Below, in pieces: positions 55,824 through 64,000 of a stretch of 64,000 nucleotides of DNA (the first letter of the stretch is position 1; every line of letters begins with the position of its first letter). The DNA is from Pseudomonas lundensis (GTDB lineage Bacteria > Pseudomonadota > Gammaproteobacteria > Pseudomonadales > Pseudomonadaceae), in assembly GCF_002269125.1 (NCBI RefSeq), contig NZ_NQKI01000001.1, positions 308,548 through 372,547 of the forward strand, read 5' to 3'. The notes under the pieces are model-generated. The model did no database searches. It worked only from the letters and a program-made list of their open reading frames with translations, and was not told where the DNA came from. The translations under genes and the position numbers were made by a program.

Positions 55824-56102
55824 TTAAGGCTTTTTCAGCTTCGGATTGGGAAAGAATTGCACCGCCTGCACCTTGGGGTCAGGCGCTTTATTCAACGCCG
55901 ATGTATTAACCCGCGTACCCAACTCCTTGGGTACCGACAGGCCCTGTTCATTCAATGTGTCCGAATAACCGCAGGCCACGCATTCACGGTGCGGCACGTC
56001 GTTTTCATTCCACATCATCAATTTGTCAGGCTCGCTGCACGCCGGGCATACAGCCCCGGCGATAAAGCGTTTTTTGGTTTTGATCACGGGTGCATCGCTC
56101 AT
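55824..56102 (-). CDS. yheV: YheV family zinc ribbon protein
   Basis: A 92-residue protein with CPAC and CVAC cysteine pairs, the zinc-ribbon layout of YheV. Function unknown. It overlaps prlC by 4 bp, the same association as in enterics. Confidence 0.85.
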   Translation of the reverse strand: MSDAPVIKTKKRFIAGAVCPACSEPDKLMMWNENDVPHRECVACGYSDTLNEQGLSVPKELGTRVNTSALNKAPDPKVQAVQFFPNPKLKKP

Positions 56103-58150
56103 GCTGCCGAGTCCTCGGTCAGGCCGCTGTGACGCAACAGCGCGTCAATCGATGGCTCACGGCCACGGAAATCCTTGAACAGCTCCATCGGCGCTTTGGA
56201 ACCACCGCGGGCCAGAATCGCCTGACGGAACGCCTTGCCGGTGTGCGGGTTGAACACGCCTTCTTCTTCAAAACGCGAGAACGCGTCCGCCGACAGCACT
56301 TCCGCCCACTTGTAGCTGTAGTAACCCGCGGCATAACCGCCTGCGAAGATGTGTGCAAAGCTGTTCGGAAAGCGGTTGTACGCCGGTGGACGCATAACCG
56401 AGACCTCGTCACGGATGCCATCGAGCACTTGTGCCACGCTGCGGCCGTCACCGTGGGTGGCGTGCAATTCAAAGTCAAACAGCGAGAACTCCAGCTGGCG
56501 AACCATCATCAGCCCGGACTGGAAATTCTTGGCGGCGAGCATTTTCTGCAGCAGGTCTTGCGGCAAGGCTTCGCCGGTTTCGTAGTGGCCGGAAATCAGG
56601 GCCAGGCCCTCAGGCTCCCAGCACCAGTTTTCCATGAACTGACTGGGCAGCTCGACCGCATCCCATGCCACGCCATTGATACCGGACACGCCGGAGTGTT
56701 CGATCTCGGTCAGCATGTGGTGCAAACCGTGACCGAATTCATGGAAGAGGGTGGTCACTTCGTCGTGCGTCAGCAGGGCAGGCTTGCCCGCCACTGCCGG
56801 GGTGAAGTTGCACACCAGGTTCGCCACCGGGCTTTGCAATACACCTGCTGCCGTGCGACGACGGTCGCGGGCGCCGTCCATCCACGCACCACCACGCTTG
56901 TTGGCGCGGGCGTACAAGTCAAAGAAGAAACGCCCGACATGCTGGCCGTTTTCCTTGATTTCAAACAGCCGAACGTCCGGGTGCCAAGTGTCGAAGCCTT
57001 TGAGCTCAACGATCTCGATGCCGTACAGGGTATGCACGATGTCAAACAGGCCCTTGAGCACTTTGTCGATCGGGAAATACGCGCGCAAGGTTTCCTGGGA
57101 CACGCTGTAGCGCTGCTCGCGCAGCTTCTCACCGAAGAACCCGGTGTCCCAGCTTTTCAATTGCGGGCAACCTTGCTCGGCGGCGTACGCTTGCAGTTGC
57201 TCCAGGTCACGCGCGGCAAACGGCTTGCTGCGCTTGGCCAGATCACGCAGGAAGGTCAGTACCTGGTCCGGCGTCTCGGCCATTTTGGTGGCCAGGCTCA
57301 GCTCGGCAAAACTGCCGAAGCCCAACAACTGCGCCAGCTCCTGGCGCAGGTCGAGGATTTCTTCCATCACCGGGCCGTTATCGAACGTACCGGCATTCGG
57401 GCCTTGATCCGAGGCACGGGTGCAGTACGCCGCGTAGACTTCTTCGCGCAGCGCGCGGTCTTCGGCGTACGTCATGATCGGGTAATAGCTCGGGAATTCG
57501 AGCGTAATCAGCCAGCCGTCCAGCCCTTTGGCTTGAGCAGCTGCGGCCATTTGCGCCTTGGCCGACTCGGTCAGGCCCGCCAGAGCGGCTTCGTCCGTGA
57601 TGTGCTTGGTCCAGGCTTGCGTGGCGTCCAGCAGTTGGTTGGAGAATGTGCTGCCCAGCTCGGACAGCTTGCTCTGCACCTCCGCATAGCGCTTTTGCTT
57701 GTCGAGCGGCAGGTCGATACCCGACAGACGGAAGTCGCGCAGCGAATGCTCCAGAATGGTCAGTTGCGCCTGATCGAACGTTGCCACTTGCGGGCTATGC
57801 GCGAGGGCTTCGAACGCTTGGAACAGTGCGCGGTTTTGACCCATTTCAGTCGAATACGCACTCAAGGCTGGCAAGCATGCCTCGTAAGCAGCACGCAGCT
57901 CAGCGCTGTTGCACACGGCATTTAAATGGCTGACCGGGCTCCAGGCTGCGCCCAGTCGGTCGTTCAGCTCATCCATGGCCAGCACCAGACCTTCCCAAGT
58001 TGGGTTACGGCCCTGTTCTTGAAGAATTTTTTCGATGCCGGCGCGGTTGTCAGCGAGGATCTGCTCGATGGCCGGCTGCACGTGCTCAGGACGGATCGCC
58101 GAGAACGGCGGCAGGTCGTAGGGCTGCAATAGAGGGTTGTTCTCGCTCAC
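56099..58150 (-). CDS. prlC: Oligopeptidase A (M3 metallopeptidase)
   Basis: A 683-residue zinc peptidase. I begin at a GTG at 58150 (protein starts MSENNPLLQPYDLP); the frame runs back to 58177 but the family N-terminus is here, with AAGG upstream. Zinc motif HEFGHGLHH is near residue 469, with the third ligand Glu in the downstream segment ELPSQFMENW. It degrades peptides and cleaved signal peptides in the cytoplasm. Confidence 0.95.
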   Translation of the reverse strand: MSENNPLLQPYDLPPFSAIRPEHVQPAIEQILADNRAGIEKILQEQGRNPTWEGLVLAMDELNDRLGAAWSPVSHLNAVCNSAELRAAYEACLPALSAYSTEMGQNRALFQAFEALAHSPQVATFDQAQLTILEHSLRDFRLSGIDLPLDKQKRYAEVQSKLSELGSTFSNQLLDATQAWTKHITDEAALAGLTESAKAQMAAAAQAKGLDGWLITLEFPSYYPIMTYAEDRALREEVYAAYCTRASDQGPNAGTFDNGPVMEEILDLRQELAQLLGFGSFAELSLATKMAETPDQVLTFLRDLAKRSKPFAARDLEQLQAYAAEQGCPQLKSWDTGFFGEKLREQRYSVSQETLRAYFPIDKVLKGLFDIVHTLYGIEIVELKGFDTWHPDVRLFEIKENGQHVGRFFFDLYARANKRGGAWMDGARDRRRTAAGVLQSPVANLVCNFTPAVAGKPALLTHDEVTTLFHEFGHGLHHMLTEIEHSGVSGINGVAWDAVELPSQFMENWCWEPEGLALISGHYETGEALPQDLLQKMLAAKNFQSGLMMVRQLEFSLFDFELHATHGDGRSVAQVLDGIRDEVSVMRPPAYNRFPNSFAHIFAGGYAAGYYSYKWAEVLSADAFSRFEEEGVFNPHTGKAFRQAILARGGSKAPMELFKDFRGREPSIDALLRHSGLTEDSAA

Positions 58151-58252
58151 GTTAAGCACCTTGGCTGGAAGAAACATTGGGCCATCTTAATTACAATCGC
58201 CGCAGACCGCAGCCCTGTGACGCCCTATTACTGCTAAAGAAGGAAGCTATTT

Positions 58253-58801
58253 GTGTCCATCCGTCCGTTCCAGCAGCACACCCCCGCATTGGGCGAACGC
58301 GCCTTCGTTGACCGTTCAGCCGTTGTGATCGGCGATGTCGAGATCGGCGCCGACAGCTCCGTCTGGCCATTGACCGTGATTCGCGGCGACATGCACCGCA
58401 TCCGTATTGGCGCGCGCACCAGCGTGCAGGACGGTTGCGTGCTGCACATCACACACGCCGGGCCGTTCAACCCCGAGGGTTACCCGTTGCTGATCGGGGA
58501 CGACGTAACCATCGCGCACAAAGTCATGCTGCATGGCTGTACCGTGGGCAGCCGCGTGTTAATCGGCATGGGCAGCATCGTGATGGACGGCGCTGTCATT
58601 GAAGACGATGTAATCGTTGGCGCAGGCAGCCTGGTGCCGCCCGGCAAGCGCCTGGCCAGCGGGTTCCTGTACGTTGGCAGCCCGGTCAGGCAAGTGCGCG
58701 CGCTGAACGACAAGGAAAAGGCCTTCTTCACATACAGCGCTGGCAACTACGTCAAACTCAAGGACCAACACTTGGCCGAAGGCTACCACCAGCCCGTTTG
58801 A
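58253..58801 (+). CDS. Gamma-carbonic anhydrase family protein
   Basis: A 182-residue left-handed beta-helix protein from a GTG start at 58253, with AAGGAAG nine bases upstream. Zinc-ligand histidines lie in VLHITHAGPFNP, DVTIAHKVMLHGCTV. The hexapeptide repeats run to about residue 140. The family includes carbonic anhydrases and YrdA-like proteins with no proven activity. Divergent from prlC, as in other pseudomonads. Confidence 0.9.
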   Translation: MSIRPFQQHTPALGERAFVDRSAVVIGDVEIGADSSVWPLTVIRGDMHRIRIGARTSVQDGCVLHITHAGPFNPEGYPLLIGDDVTIAHKVMLHGCTVGSRVLIGMGSIVMDGAVIEDDVIVGAGSLVPPGKRLASGFLYVGSPVRQVRALNDKEKAFFTYSAGNYVKLKDQHLAEGYHQPV

Positions 58802-58833
58802 GCCTCTCCACGATCACGGCTTAGGAGCCCTGC

Positions 58834-59478
58834 ATGCATTACCAAAACGTATTGTTTGACCTCGACGGCACGTTGACCGACCCGCGTGAGGGTATTACGC
58901 GCTCGATTCAGTACGGCCTGAGCAAAATGGGCATCGACGAACCTGACGTGCGCACGCTGGAACACTTCATTGGCCCGCCCTTGCTGCAAGCGTTCATGGC
59001 CACGTATGGCTTTGACGAGGCCAAGGCCTGGGAAGCCATGGGTTATTACCGCGAACGGTTTGCCGTGACCGGGCTGTATGAAAACCACGTATTCGAAGGG
59101 GTGACGCCGCTGCTGGAAGAGCTGGTCAGTCAAGGTCGACAGCTGTTTATCGCCACCTCCAAGCCACAGGTGTACGCCCGCGAAATCGCCCGGCACTTTG
59201 ACTTCGCCCGGCACTTCAAGGTGATTTACGGCAGCGAGCTGGACGGCACACGCACCAATAAAGTCGAGCTGATCCGCCACTTGATGAGCGAGCAAGGGCT
59301 CGACCCGGCGCAGACCTTGATGATCGGCGACCGCAAGCATGACCTGATCGGCGCCCGCGACAACGGCCTGGATGCCGCCGCGGTGGGGTATGGGTTCGGC
59401 AGTTTCGAAGAGCTGAGCGCGTTCGCGCCCACCTACCACTTTCAAACCCTGGCGCAACTGCATCAGGCGTTCAGATAA
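58834..59478 (+). CDS. HAD family hydrolase, phosphoglycolate phosphatase-like
   Basis: A 214-residue HAD phosphatase: motif I FDLDGTLTD, motif II FIATSKPQ, motif III Lys in GTRTNKVELI, motif IV MIGDRKHDLIGA. It resembles Gph/PpaX proteins. Substrate uncertain. It follows the gamma-CA gene by 32 bp. Confidence 0.88.
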   Translation: MHYQNVLFDLDGTLTDPREGITRSIQYGLSKMGIDEPDVRTLEHFIGPPLLQAFMATYGFDEAKAWEAMGYYRERFAVTGLYENHVFEGVTPLLEELVSQGRQLFIATSKPQVYAREIARHFDFARHFKVIYGSELDGTRTNKVELIRHLMSEQGLDPAQTLMIGDRKHDLIGARDNGLDAAAVGYGFGSFEELSAFAPTYHFQTLAQLHQAFR

Positions 59479-59538
59479 GCCCCGCAACGGGGTCGTCGCT
59501 GCCGCAGATGCCCGGGTGCCAAACACCCGCTCAATGCG

Positions 59539-60018
59539 TCAGCGACTGCTTCGTTCGATCGCCTGCTGCAAATCCTTGCGCCAGCCCAGCAAAAAACCCA
59601 ACTCCACCACGACAAACAGCGGCCCCACGATCAGCCCGGTCACGTCATCGATGAACGCCGGTTTTCGACCTTCGTAGTAATGCCCCACAAACTGAATGAC
59701 CCACCCCAGCACAAACAACCCGACGCCCCAGCCCAGCCACAGCCCCGTGCTCAGGGCCGCCAGCGCATACCCGAGCCACACGGCCAACCCCAGCAATAGC
59801 GTCATCAACAGCCCGAGCCGTAACTCAAGTCGCAAATAAAACACCGCGCTGGCCACCATCAACACCAACGCGGGCGAAATTGCGGCCCACTGCGGGCGTG
59901 ACAACAACGTCGCCACGGCAATCACGATCAGCGGAATGCCGACGAAGTGGGTCAGGATATTTCGCGCATCGCGGTGATACGCCGCGTACTGGCTCAGGTG
60001 CTCGACGAGGGTTTTCAT
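59539..60018 (-). CDS. DUF962/Mpo1-like membrane protein
   Basis: A 159-residue protein with four hydrophobic segments. Start at 60018 (MKTLVEHLSQYAAYHRDARN) is the family N-terminus. The yeast homologue Mpo1 is a dioxygenase acting on 2-hydroxy fatty acids, with iron-binding histidines; here H and H positions in AAYHRDARNILTHFVG and FVGHYYEGRKPAF fit. No bacterial role is established. Confidence 0.8.
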   Translation of the reverse strand: MKTLVEHLSQYAAYHRDARNILTHFVGIPLIVIAVATLLSRPQWAAISPALVLMVASAVFYLRLELRLGLLMTLLLGLAVWLGYALAALSTGLWLGWGVGLFVLGWVIQFVGHYYEGRKPAFIDDVTGLIVGPLFVVVELGFLLGWRKDLQQAIERSSR

Positions 60019-60254
60019 GGCGCAGCCTTTGGGATTAACGATGACCCCCAGTGTAGGCACCCCGTGACACCCGCGCAGACGGCCAAAAGTACTTAATTAC
60101 GGCCAGTGACGGGGTGAATTACGGCTCAGTGTCGCGAGTGAGGGCCCTTGTTAAGTTCTTTTAGTTATTAATAAATAGCTTCTTATTCCTTAGCGAATCT
60201 AAAAGCCATCCCTATACTGACCCTGTAACACACCCAAGCAGGAGGCGCACACCC

Positions 60255-60836
60255 ATGGGCAACGAGTCGATTCGCTATTTGATAGTGCCGGGCTGGCAAG
60301 GTTCGGCCGACGATCATTGGCAAACCCACTGGCAGAACAGCCTGCCCAACGGTGCCCGTGTGGAACAGGCTGATTGGCTGACGCCACGTCGCGAAGACTG
60401 GATCGCCGCACTGGCCGAAGCGATTGCTGCTGATAACACACCGGTGATTCTGATTGCTCACAGCCTGGGGTGCATCACCGTGGCGCATTGGGCCGAACGG
60501 GCACCTGCCAGTCTGTTAAGCCAAGTACGGGGCGCGCTGCTGGTGGCGCCGGCCGATGTCGAACGCCCTGCCTGTGCGCCCGCCCTGCGTAATTTTGCAC
60601 CCATTCCGGCACAGCGTTTGCCGTTCCCGAGCCAGATCGTCAGTTCTGATAACGACCCGGCCGTGAGCGCCGCCAGGGCAATGGAATTTGCCCGCCAATG
60701 GGGCGCGGAGATCGGAATCATCAGCGGCGCCGGACACATCAACGTCAAGTCCGGGCATCAGCGCTGGGAGCAAGGTTTCGCTTTTTTGTATCGCCTGCAA
60801 ACCCGCATAGAGCACGACGCCCTGCGCCGCGCATGA
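60255..60836 (+). CDS. RBBP9/YdeN family alpha/beta hydrolase
   Basis: A 193-residue serine hydrolase: nucleophile elbow LIAHSLGCITV (about residue 75), Asp in SSDNDP, His in GAGHINVKSG. Its relatives in Pseudomonas lie with sulfur-linked genes, and here an NtrC-family protein and a MetQ-like protein follow. An AT-rich stretch at 60150-60205 with CTTTTAG/CTAAAAG ends precedes it. Substrate unknown. Confidence 0.85.
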   Translation: MGNESIRYLIVPGWQGSADDHWQTHWQNSLPNGARVEQADWLTPRREDWIAALAEAIAADNTPVILIAHSLGCITVAHWAERAPASLLSQVRGALLVAPADVERPACAPALRNFAPIPAQRLPFPSQIVSSDNDPAVSAARAMEFARQWGAEIGIISGAGHINVKSGHQRWEQGFAFLYRLQTRIEHDALRRA

Positions 60837-60886
60837 TTTTTCTGTAACGCCCGCGCCCACCCTCCGGCGGCGGGCGGGAGCCAGCC

Positions 60887-61780
60887 ATGAGCCTGCATGA
60901 AACTTTCGGTCAGCCACTGCTGACGTTTCCTGACGCTGAAAAAAGCCCACTGAGCATTCGCGCCAAGGCGCTGGTGTTTGTCGACCCGCGCTCACGCCAA
61001 TTGCGCAGCGACCTCGAACTGTTGGCGCCTCGTTCACTGCCAGTACTGATCCGTGGCGAGACCGGCACCGGCAAGGAACTGCTGGCCCGCCACATTCATC
61101 GCGCCAGCGACCGTACGGGGTTATTTGTGTCGGTAAACTGCGGCGCGATCAGCCCCACCTATGCCGACGCTGAGCTGTTTGGCTACGCAGCCGGAGCCCA
61201 CAGCAGTTCTGCCAGCAGCCGGGCGGGGTGGTTCGGGTCGGCCAACGGCGGCACGTTGTACCTGGACGAGATCGGGGATTTGCCGCTGGCGATTCAAATC
61301 AAATTACTGGCCGCGCTGGAAAACCACGAAGTTACCCGCGTGGGTGCCCATCAGCCCAACCCGATGGATGTGCGGCTGGTGGCGGCCACCAGCATTGATC
61401 TGGCGCAGGCGGTCGCGGCGGGCAAGTTCCATGAACGGCTGTATCACTATTTGAGCGAAGGGCGACTGGACTTGCCGGCCTTGCGCGAACGCCCGGGGGA
61501 TATTTTGTCGCTGGCTGAATACTTTTTGGGGGTCTACAGCCAGCGTCTGAGCCTGCCCGTGCCTTTTATCAGCGACAGCGCGCAACAGGTACTCGAACGC
61601 CACAGTTGGCCCGGCAACACCCGCGAGCTGGAGAACGTAATCCATTTTGCCTTGCTGGTGAGCACGGGCGATGAGATCCAGCCCGAGCATTTGAACCTGC
61701 CGGATGCGCTGAGTCAGATCGAATTGTTCATCAGAGGCGCGACCGAGCAAGAGCTGGCAGCGCTCAAAGCCCTGTTGTAG
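60887..61780 (+). CDS. NtrC-family AAA+ protein with altered GAFTGA loop and no DNA-binding domain
   Basis: A 297-residue protein like SfnR-type sigma54 activators. Walker A is GETGTGKE (about residue 57), Walker B TLYLDEIGDLPL. The loop that contacts sigma54, normally GAFTGA, reads GAHSSS (about residue 104-109), and the chain stops at the end of the AAA+ C-domain without a Fis-type helix-turn-helix. Known changes to GAFTGA abolish sigma54 contact, so I doubt it is a normal activator. It lies between two sulfur-linked genes and may act through a partner. Confidence 0.8.
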   Translation: MSLHETFGQPLLTFPDAEKSPLSIRAKALVFVDPRSRQLRSDLELLAPRSLPVLIRGETGTGKELLARHIHRASDRTGLFVSVNCGAISPTYADAELFGYAAGAHSSSASSRAGWFGSANGGTLYLDEIGDLPLAIQIKLLAALENHEVTRVGAHQPNPMDVRLVAATSIDLAQAVAAGKFHERLYHYLSEGRLDLPALRERPGDILSLAEYFLGVYSQRLSLPVPFISDSAQQVLERHSWPGNTRELENVIHFALLVSTGDEIQPEHLNLPDALSQIELFIRGATEQELAALKALL

Positions 61781-61922
61781 GGCCTGACAACGCCTTTAAA
61801 TAACTAATAGATATAAGCAAGCGATTAAAAATTATTATTAGGGAATAAAGAATCTCGGTATTGTCAGCTCCGTCATCCAAATCAAGCCGTCATTCGAACG
61901 GCCACGTACGTAGGGGCATTGC

Positions 61923-62705
61923 ATGAAAAAGGTTCTGTTGTTTACCGCATTGGCGGCTGCTTTGACGGCAGGCCTGGCGCAGGCTGGCGAGAAACTGGTG
62001 GTCGCTGCGACCCCCGTTCCCCACGCCGAAATCCTTGAGCTGATCAAACCGGCCCTCGCCAAAGAAGGCGTGGACCTGGACATCAAAGTCTTCACCGACT
62101 ACGTGCAACCCAACGTGCAGGTCGATCAGAAACGTCTGGACGCCAACTATTTCCAGACCCTGCCGTACTTGGAGAGCTTCAACAAAGGTAAAGGCACTCA
62201 CCTTGAAACCGTGATCGGCGTTCACGTTGAACCGTTTGGGGGTTACTCGAAGAAAGTTAAATCGCTGGCCGAACTCAAAGACGGTGCAACCATCGCGATC
62301 CCCAACGAAGGCAGCAACAGCGGCCGTGCGTTGATCCTGTTGCAGAAGGCCGGTTTGATCGAACTCAAAGACCCTGCAAATGCCGTCTCGACCCCCAAGG
62401 ACATCGCCAAAAACCCGCACAATTTCAAGTTCAAAGAGCTTGAATCCGCCATGCTGCCCCGCGTGCTGGATCAGGTCGATCTGGACATGATCAACACCAA
62501 CTACGCACTGGAAGCAGGCTTGAACCCGGCTAAAGATGCCTTGGTGATTGAAGGGGCTGATTCGCCTTACGTGAATTACCTGGTTGCCCGCCCGGACAAC
62601 AAGAACAGCGAAGCTATCCAGAAACTGGCCAAAGCCCTGACCAGCCCTGAGGTCAAAGCGTTCATTGAGAAGAAATACAACGGTGCCGTGCTGCCAGCGT
62701 TTTAA
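61923..62705 (+). CDS. MetQ/NlpA family substrate-binding protein
   Basis: A 260-residue periplasmic binding protein. Signal peptide 1-21 ends AQAG with no lipobox cysteine, so it is probably free rather than lipid-anchored. Family segments VVAATPVPHAEILEL and IPNEGSNSGRALILLQKAGLI are clear. These proteins bind methionine or related sulfur compounds and serve MetNI; no metN or metI is within this window. The AT-rich leader before it fits sulfur-starvation control. Confidence 0.9.
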   Translation: MKKVLLFTALAAALTAGLAQAGEKLVVAATPVPHAEILELIKPALAKEGVDLDIKVFTDYVQPNVQVDQKRLDANYFQTLPYLESFNKGKGTHLETVIGVHVEPFGGYSKKVKSLAELKDGATIAIPNEGSNSGRALILLQKAGLIELKDPANAVSTPKDIAKNPHNFKFKELESAMLPRVLDQVDLDMINTNYALEAGLNPAKDALVIEGADSPYVNYLVARPDNKNSEAIQKLAKALTSPEVKAFIEKKYNGAVLPAF

Positions 62706-62723
62706 CCCGCGCAGCGTCACCCC

Positions 62724-62758
62724 AAACGCCGACGGCTTGCACAGCGTCGGCGTTTTTT
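62724..62758 (+). terminator. Terminator after the MetQ-like gene
   Basis: AAACGCCGACG (62724-62734) pairs with CGTCGGCGTTT (62745-62755), followed by Ts. Confidence 0.88.
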
Positions 62759-62774
62759 ATTGCGCATTACATCA

Positions 62775-62792
62775 CCTAGCAGAGTTGCTAGG
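62775..62792. repeat. Short inverted repeat upstream of the RHS gene
   Basis: CCTAGCA (62775-62781) and TGCTAGG (62786-62792) with a four-base loop. No T tract follows, so it is not a usual terminator; it could be an operator. Confidence 0.4.
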
Positions 62793-62852
62793 TAGGCAGC
62801 GTACCGTTTGACGGTGATGCTTGCTGCAACTCAGGCAAAGAAGCGCTCGGTC

Positions 62853-63962
62853 ATGCCCCGCACACACTACGGCTACGACCCGCTGGATCGCTTGACCACC
62901 CACCAACTTGACTCAGCGCCACCTGCGCAGCGCTTTTATAACCGTGAACGCTTGAGTACACAGCTGCAGGGCGATCAACATCAGTCGGTCTTTCAGTTCC
63001 AGAACCAACTCCTGGCAACCCGCAGAGCTGCCGACGCACAGCTTCTGGTGACTGACCAGCAACGCAGCGTGTTACTCGAACTCAGTGCTGGCGAAAAGGG
63101 TGCTTTGGCGTATAGCCCTTATGGGCATCAGACGGCTCAACCTGGGCAGCAAAGCCTGTTGGCTTTTAACGGAGAACTTCCTGACCCTTCAACCGGACAC
63201 TATCTGCTAGGCAATGGCCATCGGGCCTACAACACCGTGCTCATGCGCTTCAACAGTCCGGACCGGTTAAGCCCGTTTAGTGCAGGAGGGATCAACGCCT
63301 ATGCCTATTGCAAAGGGGACCCGGTGAATCGGGTAGACCCCAGCGGGCGGTTAGCCCTGGACAATATTCTTTCTATCGCACTCTCAATACTCGGCGTGGC
63401 TAGCGGCATCAATGGGGCCATACCCGGTGTCGGGTTTTGGAGCGCACTCAAAAACCTGAAAAAAAATACAATCTCGGTCGCTGCCGTGGCGAGAGTCGTC
63501 GGAACAACAGTGGGAATAACAGCCAGTGTCGTCGGCGTGGGCCGGCAGGTGGCAGCATCCAAGGACGAGGGGGATGACGGTAATGCACTGCTTTGGTCAA
63601 TGCTGGGCCTCTCGGCACTGGGTTTAGCAGGAGGCGTGGGTGCTAACGTGTTCGGCTGGAGAGCGATGCGCAAACAGGCCAGACAGGCGAGAGCCAATAG
63701 TGCGTTTATTGAAACCTACGACTTTTTTAGAAGCCTCCCACAGGGCTCAAGAACCCAATCGCCCGTGGCTAACCGCGCTACGCCTGCCTCGTCAGCAAGC
63801 GTCTCAAGATCGTCTTCATCGGCAGGGGCTCCTGAGCCTTCAGCACCGCCTCTAGAGGTTTCTCATGAATCCTTTAACAATCAGGCAAGACAAATTTATG
63901 TGCTGAAAGAGCTGACCAAAATCCAGGCGAAAGCCGGAGATATAAGACGAAGCTCCTTTTAA
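62853..63962 (+). CDS. Orphan RHS-repeat-associated core protein
   Basis: A 369-residue product from the ATG at 62853 (in-frame starts at 62817 and 62808 are possible; none has a good ribosome site). Residues 1-165 match the RHS-associated core: YGYDPLDRLTT, the late YD-type repeats, LAYSPYGHQ and the signature NAYAYCKGDPVNRVDPSG. In full-length RHS toxins the segment after DPSG is the variable toxin. Here it is a hydrophobic, glycine-rich stretch (about 172-270) then a Ser/Ala/Pro-rich tail. No long RHS cage, VgrG or immunity gene is visible. It belongs to a group of short Pseudomonas RHS proteins of unknown role. Confidence 0.8.
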   Translation: MPRTHYGYDPLDRLTTHQLDSAPPAQRFYNRERLSTQLQGDQHQSVFQFQNQLLATRRAADAQLLVTDQQRSVLLELSAGEKGALAYSPYGHQTAQPGQQSLLAFNGELPDPSTGHYLLGNGHRAYNTVLMRFNSPDRLSPFSAGGINAYAYCKGDPVNRVDPSGRLALDNILSIALSILGVASGINGAIPGVGFWSALKNLKKNTISVAAVARVVGTTVGITASVVGVGRQVAASKDEGDDGNALLWSMLGLSALGLAGGVGANVFGWRAMRKQARQARANSAFIETYDFFRSLPQGSRTQSPVANRATPASSASVSRSSSSAGAPEPSAPPLEVSHESFNNQARQIYVLKELTKIQAKAGDIRRSSF

Positions 63963-64000
63963 TCTGCGCACAGCCCCAAGCCGTCCCGCCCCCCTTGCGG

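Noticed and set aside
56090..57925. 611-codon plus-strand frame
   Set aside because: Exact shadow of prlC; no family motif and no ribosome site.

Overview
The window is a chromosomal segment of a Pseudomonas species, probably of the P. fluorescens/fragi side of the genus. The evidence is genus-typical neighbourhoods (dadR-dadA-ridA-dadX, cycB, xpt-rep-proE, ubiK-comM, glnK-amtB, sutA, lptM-lysA-dapF-xerC, cyaY-rnk-cyaA, oscA-sbp-cysTWA, prlC-yheV), a high GC content, and no sign of plasmid or prophage backbone. No rRNA, tRNA, CRISPR array or insertion sequence was recognised.

Layout. 1-8 kb: a MocR-type regulator (cut by the window edge), a DUF1127 peptide, a polyamine-type FAD oxidase, and the D-alanine catabolic locus (dadR, dadA, ridA, dadX), followed by a cupin/HTH regulator and cytochrome c5. 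8-18 kb: a truncated S-type pyocin protein, an acetyl-CoA hydrolase/transferase family enzyme, xpt, rep, a c-di-GMP phosphodiesterase, a MATE exporter and a LysR regulator. 18.4-34.7 kb: one compact minus-strand operon of 11 genes. 34.9-48.5 kb: core genes comM, ubiK, glnK-amtB, sutA, HAD, xerC, DUF484, dapF, lysA, lptM, cyaY, DUF1289, rnk and cyaA. 48.7-53.4 kb: a small DNA-binding-like protein and the sulfate uptake operon. 53.6-55.8 kb: a three-gene phospholipid cassette. 55.8-62.7 kb: yheV, prlC, a gamma carbonic anhydrase homologue, a HAD phosphatase, a DUF962 membrane protein, an RBBP9-type hydrolase, an atypical NtrC-family AAA+ protein and a MetQ-like binding protein. 62.8-64.0 kb: an orphan RHS-core protein.

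The most interesting locus is the 16-kb operon at 18383-34656. It starts with srfA-srfB-srfC: a proline-rich membrane protein, an actin/Hsp70-fold ATPase and a dynamin-like GTPase. It continues with parts that resemble the type VI secretion sensor module TagQRST-PpkA: a secreted von Willebrand A protein resembling the periplasmic half of PpkA but without a kinase, a LolD-like ATPase, an FtsX-like permease, a formylglycine-enzyme-fold protein and two coiled-coil lipoproteins. It ends with a membrane-anchored VWA protein whose N-terminal part resembles SrfA. No T6SS structural gene is present. I infer an envelope-spanning sensing or membrane-remodelling machine driven by an ATPase and a GTPase. 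The family assignments are from motifs read by eye; the joint function is inference.

Other points of note: a structured leader in front of sutA, a small terminator-containing leader in front of rnk, a transcription terminator between ridA and dadX, a perfect palindrome in front of oscA, and two toxin-family remnants (Pyocin_S domain and RHS core) without recognisable partners.
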